Made by a program: the position numbers and the translations under genes
DNA from: a virus
Length of the DNA: 64,000 bases
IMG/VR virus record: IMGVR_UViG_3300026488_000022
Location: 16,615-80,614 of that record
Strand: one strand, 5' to 3'
In this document: positions 35,049-41,727 of the stretch, piece by piece
Numbering within the stretch: position 1 is the stretch's first letter
Layout: each line of letters opens with the position of its first letter
Notes under the pieces: generated by a model
What the model saw: the letters and a program-made list of their open reading frames with translations, nothing else
What the model was told of the DNA's origin: nothing
The model's database searches: none

Positions 35049-35284
35049 TGTTATACAGAAAGGTTACTTTTGAAAGGTTAAAATTTTTATTAGAAAATTT
35101 AAATAAAAATGTTGAGGTTGTTGCTTATGTTTATGAGGATAATTGTAAAGTTGTTTTAAAAATAGGTAGTATTTTTTATGAAATAAAAGAAAAAAATCCA
35201 ATTTTTGTCAATAAATCGAATAAATTTTATAAAATAATAAGGTTTTTAACCGAAAAAAACATAAAAAAGATAAAAAAATGTTAA
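35048..35284 (+). CDS. Hypothetical protein, 78 aa
   Basis: A small basic protein with a beta-rich centre (NVEVVAYVYEDNCKVVLKIG). It overlaps its neighbours by 1 and 7 bases, consistent with a coupled operon. Not recognised. Confidence 0.55.
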   Translation: MLYRKVTFERLKFLLENLNKNVEVVAYVYEDNCKVVLKIGSIFYEIKEKNPIFVNKSNKFYKIIRFLTEKNIKKIKKC

Positions 35285-35796
35285 AAATTTCTCCGATTTT
35301 TGCATTTTTTAAAGAAAAAAAGATAGAAAATTGGTTAAATCAACAAAAATTTAAAGAAATTGCTTTACTTTTTTATAAAATAAAGCAAAAAGAGCTTGAA
35401 AATTTAATAGCTGATTATAATGAAATAGAAATTTTAATGAGTTTTTTTAGTTATTTAAAAACTTATAACAAGTTAGATTATTTTTATGTTTTACATAAAG
35501 AAGACAAAATGTTTGGCGTTTTAAGTTTTGATATTAATGAAGGCGACTTATATTTTAAAAAAGGTAAATATATGATATTTACTCAAACCGGTGTTATTGG
35601 TGGATTAAACGAATTTTGGTTTTTGTTAAAACAATTCAAAATAAAAACCAAAGAAATTATTGAAATTGAAAAACCAGATTTTTATATTTCTTATTTAAAA
35701 AATGTAAAACATAATGATAGATTATTTAGTTGGTTTATTAAAGCATATAATTTAAAAACAAAATTACATTATAATTTAAAATTTGTAGGAGAATAA
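35278..35796 (+). CDS. Hypothetical protein, 172 aa
   Basis: Starts inside the end of the preceding gene. Mixed alpha/beta, with FYVLHKEDKMFGVLSFDINE near residue 80 and a basic C-terminus. No family recognised. Confidence 0.55.
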   Translation: MLKISPIFAFFKEKKIENWLNQQKFKEIALLFYKIKQKELENLIADYNEIEILMSFFSYLKTYNKLDYFYVLHKEDKMFGVLSFDINEGDLYFKKGKYMIFTQTGVIGGLNEFWFLLKQFKIKTKEIIEIEKPDFYISYLKNVKHNDRLFSWFIKAYNLKTKLHYNLKFVGE

Positions 35797-35797
35797 A

Positions 35798-36076
35798 ATG
35801 AAAACAAATTTGATTTTATCTGATAAAAAACTTGGAAAAGAAAATAATCAAAAAATTGTGGATTTAATAAGAGAACTTTATCCTTATTTATCAATAGACG
35901 CAGTAGCGAATTTAACAGGTTTATCAAGAACTAAAGTTAAAGAAATTTTAAAAGCTAATAATATTACAAAAGAAGAAGACCCGAGTTGGTATATAAATAT
36001 TCCGATTGTAATTTGGTTACCAAAAAAATTATATGATAAGATTGATATAGAAAATTTAAAATTTATTGAAAAATAG
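35798..36076 (+). CDS. Helix-turn-helix protein, 92 aa
   Basis: Residues about 28-48 (YLSIDAVANLTGLSRTKVKE) form a clear helix-turn-helix, followed by an acidic/Trp loop and a short C-terminal helix. Likely a DNA-binding regulator. Its end abuts the promoter of the next gene, at 36078. Confidence 0.65.
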   Translation: MKTNLILSDKKLGKENNQKIVDLIRELYPYLSIDAVANLTGLSRTKVKEILKANNITKEEDPSWYINIPIVIWLPKKLYDKIDIENLKFIEK

Positions 36077-36077
36077 C

Positions 36078-36106
36078 TTGACATATACATAGACAAAAGT
36101 TATAAT
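36078..36106 (+). promoter_or_regulatory. Sigma-70 promoter
   Basis: TTGACA (36078-36083), 17-base spacer, TATAAT (36101-36106), 30 bases upstream of the ATG at 36136. The spacer differs from the moron promoters, so this is an independent site. Confidence 0.8.
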
Positions 36107-36135
36107 ATTTATACAAAAAATTTTAAGGAGAAAAA

Positions 36136-36579
36136 ATGGAAATGACAACTTCAGTTTATCTAAAACAACTGCTAACACCAGAAATTGTTTTAGCGATTTG
36201 TAATAATAAACCAACAAAAGTTAAAAATGAAATTCCGCTGTTAGCGGTTTTGACAAGAAAACTTGTTAAAGAAAAAAATTTAAAAAAAGATATAGAAAAT
36301 TTTTGTGCTGTTGTAGGTTATGTAGCATATGTTGAATTTATGTTTGTTGAGGAAGATGATTATTTTGATGTAGATATGCTTGATAATGCTTTTTATCTTT
36401 TAGTTGGTAAAATAGAAAAAGCAGGTATAGCTAAAGGTTTTATTAAACAATTTATCATAGATTGTTTTAAATCTTATTTTGGTATAAGTGATAAAACGAT
36501 TGATACACTAATATGGAAATACCAAGATAAAAAAGAAAAATTACCTCAACAAATAGGAGGAGCAAATGTTAGAGCGTAA
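36136..36579 (+). CDS. Hypothetical protein, 147 aa
   Basis: ATG after AAGGAG, directly behind a consensus promoter. All-helical by eye, with an acidic centre (FVEEDDYFDVDMLDNAF). It overlaps the helix-turn-helix gene that follows by 14 bases. Not recognised. Confidence 0.65.
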   Translation: MEMTTSVYLKQLLTPEIVLAICNNKPTKVKNEIPLLAVLTRKLVKEKNLKKDIENFCAVVGYVAYVEFMFVEEDDYFDVDMLDNAFYLLVGKIEKAGIAKGFIKQFIIDCFKSYFGISDKTIDTLIWKYQDKKEKLPQQIGGANVRA

Positions 36580-36871
36580 ATTTAGTTGCTATCAAATCCA
36601 AAAAATAATGGATTTGTTTTATTTTAGAAAAGCTACAATTACAAAAATAGCAAAATATTTTAACGCAAGTTATAAAACAATTCAATATATAATCCAAGGC
36701 AAAACTTATAGGAATTGTTGGCGTTATGATAGATATGGTTGGGAGAATGAAGAAGATTTTAAAAGAGCGTATGAACATAGAAAAAAAGAAAATGTTAGGT
36801 TATATGGTAACGGGCGTAAAAGCCAAAGCATTGAAATGATGTTAAAACAATTAGAAAAGGGAAAAGTTTGA
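36566..36871 (+). CDS. Helix-turn-helix protein, 101 aa
   Basis: Residues about 19-42 (KATITKIAKYFNASYKTIQY) form a helix-turn-helix of the kind seen in phage HNH-associated and resolvase-like proteins; a basic Tyr/Trp-rich tail follows. AGGAGG site before the ATG. A DNA-binding regulator is likely, target unknown. Confidence 0.62.
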   Translation: MLERKFSCYQIQKIMDLFYFRKATITKIAKYFNASYKTIQYIIQGKTYRNCWRYDRYGWENEEDFKRAYEHRKKENVRLYGNGRKSQSIEMMLKQLEKGKV

Positions 36872-37116
36872 AAATCATTTGGGTAGTAAAGTGCAAAAAG
36901 TGCAATGATGAAATTGAACGTGGTTTTTGTAAATGTGGAAATGTTGGGGTAAGGAAAAAAGGAAACCAAATTTTAGCTTTGTTTTGTGATGATTTAACAA
37001 CTTGTAATTTAAAACAAATTGTTAAAAATAAAAACTTAATAATAAAAGAAAAAAGTTGGTTTCCTTTTAGTTTTGCTAAAGTTGAAAAAATAAATATGGA
37101 GTTAGATTATGAATGA
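36868..37116 (+). CDS. Zinc-ribbon protein, 82 aa
   Basis: Uses a TTG start at 36868, with AAAAGGG 6 bases upstream and a 4-base overlap with the previous gene. Residues 8-24 hold CKKC and CKCG pairs, a compact zinc ribbon, followed by a CDDLTTC pair near 50. Function unknown. Confidence 0.6.
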   Translation: MKIIWVVKCKKCNDEIERGFCKCGNVGVRKKGNQILALFCDDLTTCNLKQIVKNKNLIIKEKSWFPFSFAKVEKINMELDYE

Positions 37117-37195
37117 TTTAGTTTTAGGTTTAACTTTATTAAGTTTTTATGTTGGTTTATTTTATATAATTCAAGAAATTTTAAAGGAGCATTAA
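37109..37195 (+). CDS. 28-aa membrane microprotein
   Basis: ATG overlaps the preceding gene by 8 bases; the sequence MNDLVLGLTLLSFYVGLFYI and onward is one membrane helix. Its stop is immediately followed by the ATG at 37196, and its last codons contain the AAAGGAG for that gene. Packed coupling supports real translation. Function unknown. Confidence 0.55.
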   Translation: MNDLVLGLTLLSFYVGLFYIIQEILKEH

Positions 37196-37450
37196 ATGAG
37201 TAAATTAAGAGAAATTTTAACACCGTTTTTAATAATTTTATTTTTAGTGATTTTTGGTTTAGCGGGGTTATTATTATATGGTGTTTTAGGGTATCTTTTA
37301 TTTTTATTTATAAATACAATATTTTATAGTGGAGAAATACTTGCAAATGCAAATTGGGAGGTAGTAGTTTTAGATTTAAAAATGGTTGTATTTTTGGGTT
37401 TAGCTGGTTTTTTGGTTTTTTTAATTGCTTATTTTGTAAATGAAAATTAA
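37196..37450 (+). CDS. Small membrane protein, 84 aa
   Basis: Two or three hydrophobic segments (about 10-42 and 60-80) separated by a short polar loop. It is adjacent to the 28-aa membrane microprotein, so the pair may act together at the inner membrane, for example in superinfection exclusion; that is speculation. Confidence 0.6.
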   Translation: MSKLREILTPFLIILFLVIFGLAGLLLYGVLGYLLFLFINTIFYSGEILANANWEVVVLDLKMVVFLGLAGFLVFLIAYFVNEN

Positions 37451-37460
37451 AGGAGAATAA

Positions 37461-37634
37461 ATGAAAATTAGAGAAAGTTTCAATCTAAACGAAATAAAAA
37501 ATCTTGTTTTTGACGAAAAAACGAAAGCGGTTTCTTTCGTTTATAATAATAAAAAAGTAACAGGTAAATTGATTTTCTTTTATAAAGGCGAAAACATATT
37601 AGTAATTGAAAAGGAAATAAAATGGTGTGGTTAA
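37461..37634 (+). CDS. Hypothetical protein, 57 aa
   Basis: A 57-codon frame from an ATG with AAAGGAG 6 bases upstream: MKIRESFNLNEIKNLVFDEK followed by a beta-rich end. It overlaps the next gene by 13 bases. Short, but well placed and with a strong ribosome site. Confidence 0.6.
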   Translation: MKIRESFNLNEIKNLVFDEKTKAVSFVYNNKKVTGKLIFFYKGENILVIEKEIKWCG

Positions 37635-37864
37635 ATATTGAGAATATCGGTTTTTTAAAAGTTAGTGATATTAGTTATATTGGTGAAGTTAGTTTAATTG
37701 ATTTTGATGAATATACTAATAAAAATTTGTATGGTTTTGAATTAGTAGTTGGTGGTGAGCTTTTACCTTTAATTTATGAAAACAAAGAAAAAGCGCTAAA
37801 AATTCATAGTGAAATTAAAAAACAACTTTTGATGAGCGCTAAAATAATTAAGTTGGAGGTTTAG
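37622..37864 (+). CDS. Hypothetical protein, 80 aa
   Basis: A small alpha/beta protein (YGFELVVGGELLPLIYENKE). By eye it resembles the next protein (81 aa) in layout: strand, loop, strand, then a Lys/Glu helix. The two may be diverged duplicates. Not recognised. Confidence 0.58.
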   Translation: MVWLNIENIGFLKVSDISYIGEVSLIDFDEYTNKNLYGFELVVGGELLPLIYENKEKALKIHSEIKKQLLMSAKIIKLEV

Positions 37865-38110
37865 ATGAAAATTTATAAATTAGGTGGGGATGTTTTTGAT
37901 TTATCTAAGATTGAAGTTGTAAGTGAAATTGAACAGGTTGGGCTTGATTATAAATTTAAAGTAATAGTAAATGGAATTACACTTGCTTTTATTGATGATA
38001 ATTTAGAAAAAGTTAAAAAAGAAAGAGAAAAATTAATAAAGGAGTGGAAAAATGAAAACCGCAACAAGCTTGAGTTTTTTAGAAAATCTAAAAAGTACAG
38101 AAATAAGTGA
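37865..38110 (+). CDS. Hypothetical protein, 81 aa
   Basis: Starts directly after the preceding stop. YKFKVIVNGITLAFIDDNLE parallels the neighbour's FELVVGGELLPLIYENKE. It overlaps the following gene by 59 bases, unusually long for this operon, so its true end may lie inside a shared segment. Confidence 0.5.
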   Translation: MKIYKLGGDVFDLSKIEVVSEIEQVGLDYKFKVIVNGITLAFIDDNLEKVKKEREKLIKEWKNENRNKLEFFRKSKKYRNK

Positions 38111-38345
38111 GGAACAAGAAAAACAACTCATAAAATTTTATGAGTTGTTGTTTGAATATGAGAAAGAAATAGATAAATTAAGAGGTGAAAACAACATCTT
38201 GTTTATACAAGAAGAAGATAATGAATTTTTAGCTTATTTTAGCGGTGTCTATTTTTTACCAATAGATAAAGAGAAATTTTTTAGTTTTAGTTCAGATGAT
38301 TTAATTATAATTGGTGAGTTTTTAGAGGAGGCTTTAAATGATTAA
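38052..38345 (+). CDS. Hypothetical protein, 97 aa
   Basis: ATG after AAAGGAGTGG. Acidic and helical, with a beta pair (ILFIQEEDNEFLAYFSGVYF). Coupled by overlap to both neighbours. Not recognised. Confidence 0.58.
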   Translation: MKTATSLSFLENLKSTEISEEQEKQLIKFYELLFEYEKEIDKLRGENNILFIQEEDNEFLAYFSGVYFLPIDKEKFFSFSSDDLIIIGEFLEEALND

Positions 38346-38697
38346 ATTCATAAAACGCTATGTTTGTGATGGGGATTTTAAAGATGATTTTGAAAATAAA
38401 GTGGTTTTTTATCAAGTTTTAGTTAAAAAACAAAAAGGTGGTTTTGCTTGGAATGATATTATAGTTAAAGGTTTTCTTGTATTTTTAAAAGGTGGTAGGT
38501 ATGATAGGCATATAAAAGGAATGTACGAATTGAGCGAGGAAAAATGGCAAGAACTTGAAAACTTATTGTATGATACGGTCGAAAAAATTGATTGTAAAGA
38601 AGAAAGTGAATTTGAAAGTTATGAAAAAGGTTTGGTTGGAATAACTTTACCAGAGCTTCACCAATTTTTAGAAAAAAACGGAAGGAAAGTAAAATGA
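38338..38697 (+). CDS. Hypothetical protein, 119 aa
   Basis: A mixed alpha/beta protein with FKDDFENKVVFYQVLVKKQK near residue 14. It overlaps the following signal-peptide gene by 4 bases (ATGA). Not recognised. Confidence 0.58.
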   Translation: MIKFIKRYVCDGDFKDDFENKVVFYQVLVKKQKGGFAWNDIIVKGFLVFLKGGRYDRHIKGMYELSEEKWQELENLLYDTVEKIDCKEESEFESYEKGLVGITLPELHQFLEKNGRKVK

Positions 38698-38993
38698 GAA
38701 TTGTTGCCCTTCTTTTCGCTCTTTTTTCGCTATCTTTTAGTTGGGATTTGTTATGTATTGTAGGTAAAAAAGGTAATAAGTGGTATAACGTTGAAGTGCA
38801 AGAAACTTTTCATTGTAGTTATGATGTTTTAGAGAAAAATGCGGTAGAAAAAAGCAAAAAAGGCGATTTGTTTATTTTTAAAATGCCTGATGGTAGGGTT
38901 ATGTATTGTGAAAGCGATTGGGTTTGGAGTTTTAGAAATTTTGTTATTTTTGGGCGTGATAATTTTAACGAAAAGTTTTGCGAGGAAAAATAA
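38694..38993 (+). CDS. Exported cysteine-rich protein, 99 aa
   Basis: N-terminal signal peptide (MRIVALLFALFSLSFS) with a probable cleavage site after the serines. The mature part contains four cysteines (about residues 21, 41, 76 and 96), allowing two disulphides in the periplasm. It is the last gene of the plus operon. A periplasmic target such as superinfection exclusion is possible but unproven. Confidence 0.65.
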   Translation: MRIVALLFALFSLSFSWDLLCIVGKKGNKWYNVEVQETFHCSYDVLEKNAVEKSKKGDLFIFKMPDGRVMYCESDWVWSFRNFVIFGRDNFNEKFCEEK

Positions 38994-39081
38994 CAAGAAT
39001 TTTTTTGAAATGTTATATTAACATAATGTTTTTACTCTGTATATACTAAGCTAAAAAATAGTAATTGTTAGGTAATAGAAA

Positions 39082-39131
39082 GTCCGCCGGTTTGTTGAGC
39101 GGTCGGCAATCAAGGACCTCCCCCTTTTTTT
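39082..39131 (+). ncRNA. Candidate structured RNA or terminator
   Basis: Much more GC-rich than its surroundings. GTCC/GGAC (39082-39085 with 39114-39117) and GCCG/CGGC (39086-39089 with 39104-39107) can nest, with an alternative CCGC/GCGG pairing inside. CCTCCCCC and seven T residues follow. A weak promoter, TTAACA and TATACT, lies about 35-60 bases upstream. It could be a small RNA with its own end, or only the terminator of the plus operon. Confidence 0.35.
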
Positions 39132-39423
39132 GTTTGCTCCAGGTTCTTTCCATTTTGTTTTTATTTGGTGACAAACACTGATTTTTTACTTAACATAATG
39201 CATATTCTCTTGGAGAAAAAGCATTGTTTTCTTAAAGAAAATTTAAGTAGAAATAACGATTTTAAGTTTTGTTTAAGCTATTTATAAAAAGTTTTTTATT
39301 ACTTGGAGGTGATTTTTGCTAAAAACACAAAATAAGTAGGTAGTTTATATAATAAGCGACAGGCACGATTTTTCGGTCAGTTTGTGTTCAAAAGGGTAGC
39401 GTTCTACAATAAAGGTGCAAAAA

Positions 39424-39495
39424 ATGGTGCGTTTAGTAGGTCACATTGTAGCTTATATTTTCATTGCAAGTAGCTTATATTTTCATTGCAAGTAG
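39424..39495 (+). CDS. Possible 23-aa peptide with RLVGHIV motif
   Basis: MVRLVGHIVAYIFIASSLYF and onward, with AAAGGT 7 bases upstream. The RLVGHIV segment recurs in the frame at 41401-41532 on the other strand; the two DNA copies differ only at two third-codon positions. The frame runs into the 22-bp repeats. Tentative. Confidence 0.3.
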   Translation: MVRLVGHIVAYIFIASSLYFHCK

Positions 39496-39507
39496 CTTAT
39501 ATTTTTT
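39448..39507. repeat. 22-bp tandem repeats (iteron-like)
   Basis: GTAGCTTATATTTTCATTGC AA repeats at 39448-39469 and 39470-39491, with a third partial unit from 39492. Exact copies, direct orientation, two helical turns apart. This is the arrangement of replication-initiator iterons; no other evidence of an origin is available. Confidence 0.7.
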
Positions 39508-39580
39508 GTTTTAAAAAAATTATATCTTATAGTCTCTGGCACTAACTTGATTAAAAATAGAGAGAGAAAGGGGAGGAGAT

Positions 39581-39907
39581 TTAATATTCGTTTTTTATTT
39601 TTAATTTTTTTATAAAATTAAGCCATCTTTTTTCTTTTATTTCTTTAAATTCACCTTTATCATACCAATACCATTTTTTAAGCTTCCTGTTATAGAAAGC
39701 TTTTTCATTTAAAATTAAAAATTTTTCAATATCTTTCCACAAATATTTTGGGAGATGGTCGTCAGCTGCCCATCTCCCATTGTTATACAAAAAAATGTTT
39801 CCTCCTTTACTAAAAGAAGGTCCTTCAAATACATACCATACTCTTCCCATTTTATCGTTGTCTATTTTCCACTTATACTTTCTCAGCTCAATTTGTATGT
39901 TTAACAT
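39581..39907 (-). CDS. Hypothetical protein, 108 aa
   Basis: Last gene of the leftward replication-arm transcript. Trp-rich, with a beta-hairpin region (RVWYVFEGPSFSKGGNIFLY; NGRWAADDHLPKYLW) reminiscent of small domains that bind flat ligands, but no family is recognised. Confidence 0.55.
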   Translation of the reverse strand: MLNIQIELRKYKWKIDNDKMGRVWYVFEGPSFSKGGNIFLYNNGRWAADDHLPKYLWKDIEKFLILNEKAFYNRKLKKWYWYDKGEFKEIKEKRWLNFIKKLKIKNEY

Positions 39908-39923
39908 TTTTTCTCCTTTTTAG

Positions 39924-40331
39924 TTAATTAATTCTGTAAATAAAAAATATTTTATCATCTACTATAAATTCTCTTTCTTCGCTGTCATAAGGAGCAAGGA
40001 TACTCCCTGCTCCGTCTGACAGCAAAACATCCTCAATCCAGGCCTCTACATCTATGTAATATTGTAGAGGCTCTGGGACTTCTGGAGCATAACACTCTTC
40101 ATAAATTTCAGATAGTTTGTCTTTCGCAAACTCTTTAACAGCATCATAATTATCAAAAATTAGAAATTGACGACAACTGCAATCAGTGAAGAGATAATTA
40201 CTTTTTTCATAAAATCTACAATTTTTTATTTCTTTTGTAGGTATTTCAAAAACTTTTGCTAAATTTTTTAAATCTTCTCTACTTTTAATGTTAAAAAACT
40301 CTATAATTTCTTTAAAAGTTAATTCTTTCAT
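39924..40331 (-). CDS. Hypothetical protein, 135 aa
   Basis: An acidic protein beginning with a helical region (TFKEIIEFFNIKSREDLKN), then CRFYE...CSCRQF cysteines and a central acidic segment. Its start overlaps the end of the 99-aa gene by 4 bases. Not recognised. Confidence 0.55.
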   Translation of the reverse strand: MKELTFKEIIEFFNIKSREDLKNLAKVFEIPTKEIKNCRFYEKSNYLFTDCSCRQFLIFDNYDAVKEFAKDKLSEIYEECYAPEVPEPLQYYIDVEAWIEDVLLSDGAGSILAPYDSEEREFIVDDKIFFIYRIN

Positions 40332-40627
40332 TTTATTCCTCCTCTTTTTGTTTTTAATTTTTCATCAATTTTTTCTATTTTTTCTTTAGTATTCTCTACA
40401 TATTCGACAATTTTAGCTAAAATTTTTTCAAGCTCTTCAATCTCCTCAATTTTAACAAATAATTTTCCTGAATTCACGTCATAATAAACGTGAGGAAAAT
40501 CATTATAATCAATTTTTGCAATAACCTCGTCAGCACCTGCTCTTCTTATAATGAATTCATCAGTAAATTCATTGTAAGTTACATTTAGAGATTTTAAAAA
40601 TTTATTTAATTTTACTTCAAATTTCAT
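40328..40627 (-). CDS. Hypothetical protein, 99 aa
   Basis: The N-terminal half is beta-rich (DEFIIRRAGADEVIAKIDYN), the C-terminal half a Glu/Lys coiled coil. AAAGGAGCG site before the ATG. It follows a strong 21-bp hairpin that may separate its expression from the upstream gene. Confidence 0.55.
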   Translation of the reverse strand: MKFEVKLNKFLKSLNVTYNEFTDEFIIRRAGADEVIAKIDYNDFPHVYYDVNSGKLFVKIEEIEELEKILAKIVEYVENTKEKIEKIDEKLKTKRGGIK

Positions 40628-40657
40628 TTTCGCTCCTTTTGTTTTTTAATTTTTAGC

Positions 40658-40706
40658 CTCTCAGCTTATATAAACAGACACTCCATCTGTTTATATAAGC
40701 TGAGAG
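40658..40706 (-). repeat. Perfect 21-bp inverted repeat with 7-base loop
   Basis: Arms 40658-40678 and 40686-40706 are fully complementary, with a CTCTCAGC-type base and an AT-rich top. It lies between the stop of the 87-aa gene and the ribosome site of the 99-aa gene. A run of A rather than U follows on the transcript, so an RNA processing or stability site is as likely as a terminator. Confidence 0.8.
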
Positions 40707-40737
40707 AAGAAGAGTGTTATTTAAAACACTCTTCTTC
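40706..40737 (-). repeat. Perfect 13-bp inverted repeat across a stop codon
   Basis: Arms 40706-40718 and 40725-40737 (GAAGAAGAGTGTT and complement), loop of 6 bases. The upstream arm encodes the last residues of the 87-aa gene and the stop codon overlaps the loop. It directly abuts the 21-bp hairpin. Confidence 0.75.
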
Positions 40738-40980
40738 TTCCCTTAATCTTTCTTTATACCACGAAACCCATTTTTGTGGGTTTCTTGGAGCTATTACCCA
40801 GCTCCAATTATATTCTACTACTACATCCCCATCTCTTTCAAAAGGGGTAGCAAATTCAACTGCCACCCAGTCATTAATTATCTCAATAGAGCGGAAAATT
40901 TCCGCTCCTTCTATTTTATTTTTTACTTTTCTCATTTCTTTTAATATTTTTTTAGCTTCTTTTAGTGTTATTTCTTTCAT
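40717..40980 (-). CDS. Hypothetical protein, 87 aa
   Basis: An N-terminal Lys/Glu helix, then WVAVEFATPFERDGDVVVEY strands and a Trp-rich end. It starts at an ATG with AAAGGAGCG, behind a consensus promoter (41020-41048), so it is the first gene of a short early unit. Not recognised. Confidence 0.6.
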   Translation of the reverse strand: MKEITLKEAKKILKEMRKVKNKIEGAEIFRSIEIINDWVAVEFATPFERDGDVVVEYNWSWVIAPRNPQKWVSWYKERLREEEECFK

Positions 40981-41019
40981 TTTCGCTCCTTTTGTTTTTG
41001 TTTTTGTTTTACACTTAGA

Positions 41020-41048
41020 ATTATAAAATATTTTTTACTTTATGTCAA
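41020..41048 (-). promoter_or_regulatory. Sigma-70 promoter
   Basis: On the minus strand TTGACA (41043-41048), 17-base spacer, TATAAT (41020-41025). The spacer and leader are almost the same as in the moron promoter at 24657. Confidence 0.85.
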
Positions 41049-41210
41049 GAGTTTTTTACCTTTTTTCAAAAATTTTTAAAAAATTTGTTTGCTTATAAAT
41101 TGTATATACATTATATATAAAAAATAGCTCCAAAAAATTTAAGTGCTAAACACCAAAAATTTTGTATTACTAATTTTTGTAAAATAATCAAATTTTATTC
41201 AATAATATAC

Positions 41211-41302
41211 TATTACCGGTTTTTCAGCAGATTTTGAAAAGTTTATTTCTAATTTCTATTACTGGTTTTTCAGCAGATTTTGAAAAGTTTATTTCTAATT
41301 CC
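41211..41302. repeat. 46-bp direct repeat, two copies
   Basis: The segment beginning TATTACCGGTTTTTCAGCAG (41211) repeats from 41257 as TATTACTGGTTTTTCAGCAG, with one early mismatch and the same continuation through GAAAAGTTTATTTCTAATT. Confidence 0.8.
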
Positions 41303-41316
41303 CTAAATTTCGGGAA
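41299..41316. terminator. Hairpin downstream of ligase gene
   Basis: TTCCC, loop, GGGAA, followed on the plus strand by GTTTAAATTTT. It resembles the hairpin at 654-673. Direction of action is uncertain. Confidence 0.35.
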
Positions 41317-41400
41317 GTTTAAATTTTCAATCTCTTGTAAATTGTGCCAAATTTGTTTTTATAAAGCTTTTATTTGTCTTTTAATTTTTATCAAAAATTG

Positions 41401-41532
41401 TTAATAAGTTAGAGAAAATTTTAATTTTAGAGCTTTTTGTTCTAAGATAAAAAAGATATTTACAATATGCCCTACTAAACGTATTTTTTTATATTTCTTA
41501 TTAATTATTTTATAACTAAATTTTTGTTTCAT
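41401..41532 (-). CDS. Possible 43-aa basic peptide with RLVGHIV motif
   Basis: MKQKFSYKIINKKYKKIRLV followed by GHIVNIFFIL and a Lys/Leu end. There is no strong ribosome site. It is kept because RLVGHIV is shared with the frame at 39424-39495, with only synonymous differences in that segment. Could be a fragment of a decayed gene. Confidence 0.3.
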   Translation of the reverse strand: MKQKFSYKIINKKYKKIRLVGHIVNIFFILEQKALKLKFSLTY

Positions 41533-41727
41533 AGAGATTTCTTTTTAAAAATATAAAATTTAATCTTAAAAAGAAATATTAATTTAAAAGATAAATTTAT
41601 AACATAAATCAATCTTATGTTTTATTTTTCTATATTTTAAAATTTTATTTTATTTTAAAATAAAATAATAAAAGATAATGAAGTAACAAGAGGGAAAGAA
41701 AAAGAAATTTAATTTTTATATTTTATT

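Larger units (their letters stand above)
38994..39580. other. Gene-poor zone between convergent operons
   Basis: No substantial gene. It contains a GC-rich structured segment followed by T7 (39082-39131), 22-bp tandem repeats (39448-39507) and one 23-codon frame (39424-39495). Short AT-rich stretches with ATTAACATAATG and TTAACATAATGC flank the structured segment. The zone could hold the leftward/rightward terminators and a replication origin. Confidence 0.6.
41049..41727. other. AT-rich non-coding zone with direct repeats
   Basis: About 680 bases downstream of the ligase gene without a substantial gene. It holds a 46-bp direct repeat (41211-41302), a hairpin (41299-41316), a tentative 43-codon frame (41401-41532) and a nearly pure A/T stretch (41540-41700). 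A second candidate origin or a regulatory spacer. Confidence 0.55.

Noticed and set aside
39448-39507. 22-bp repeats as a CRISPR array
   Set aside because: Copies are directly abutting without spacers.
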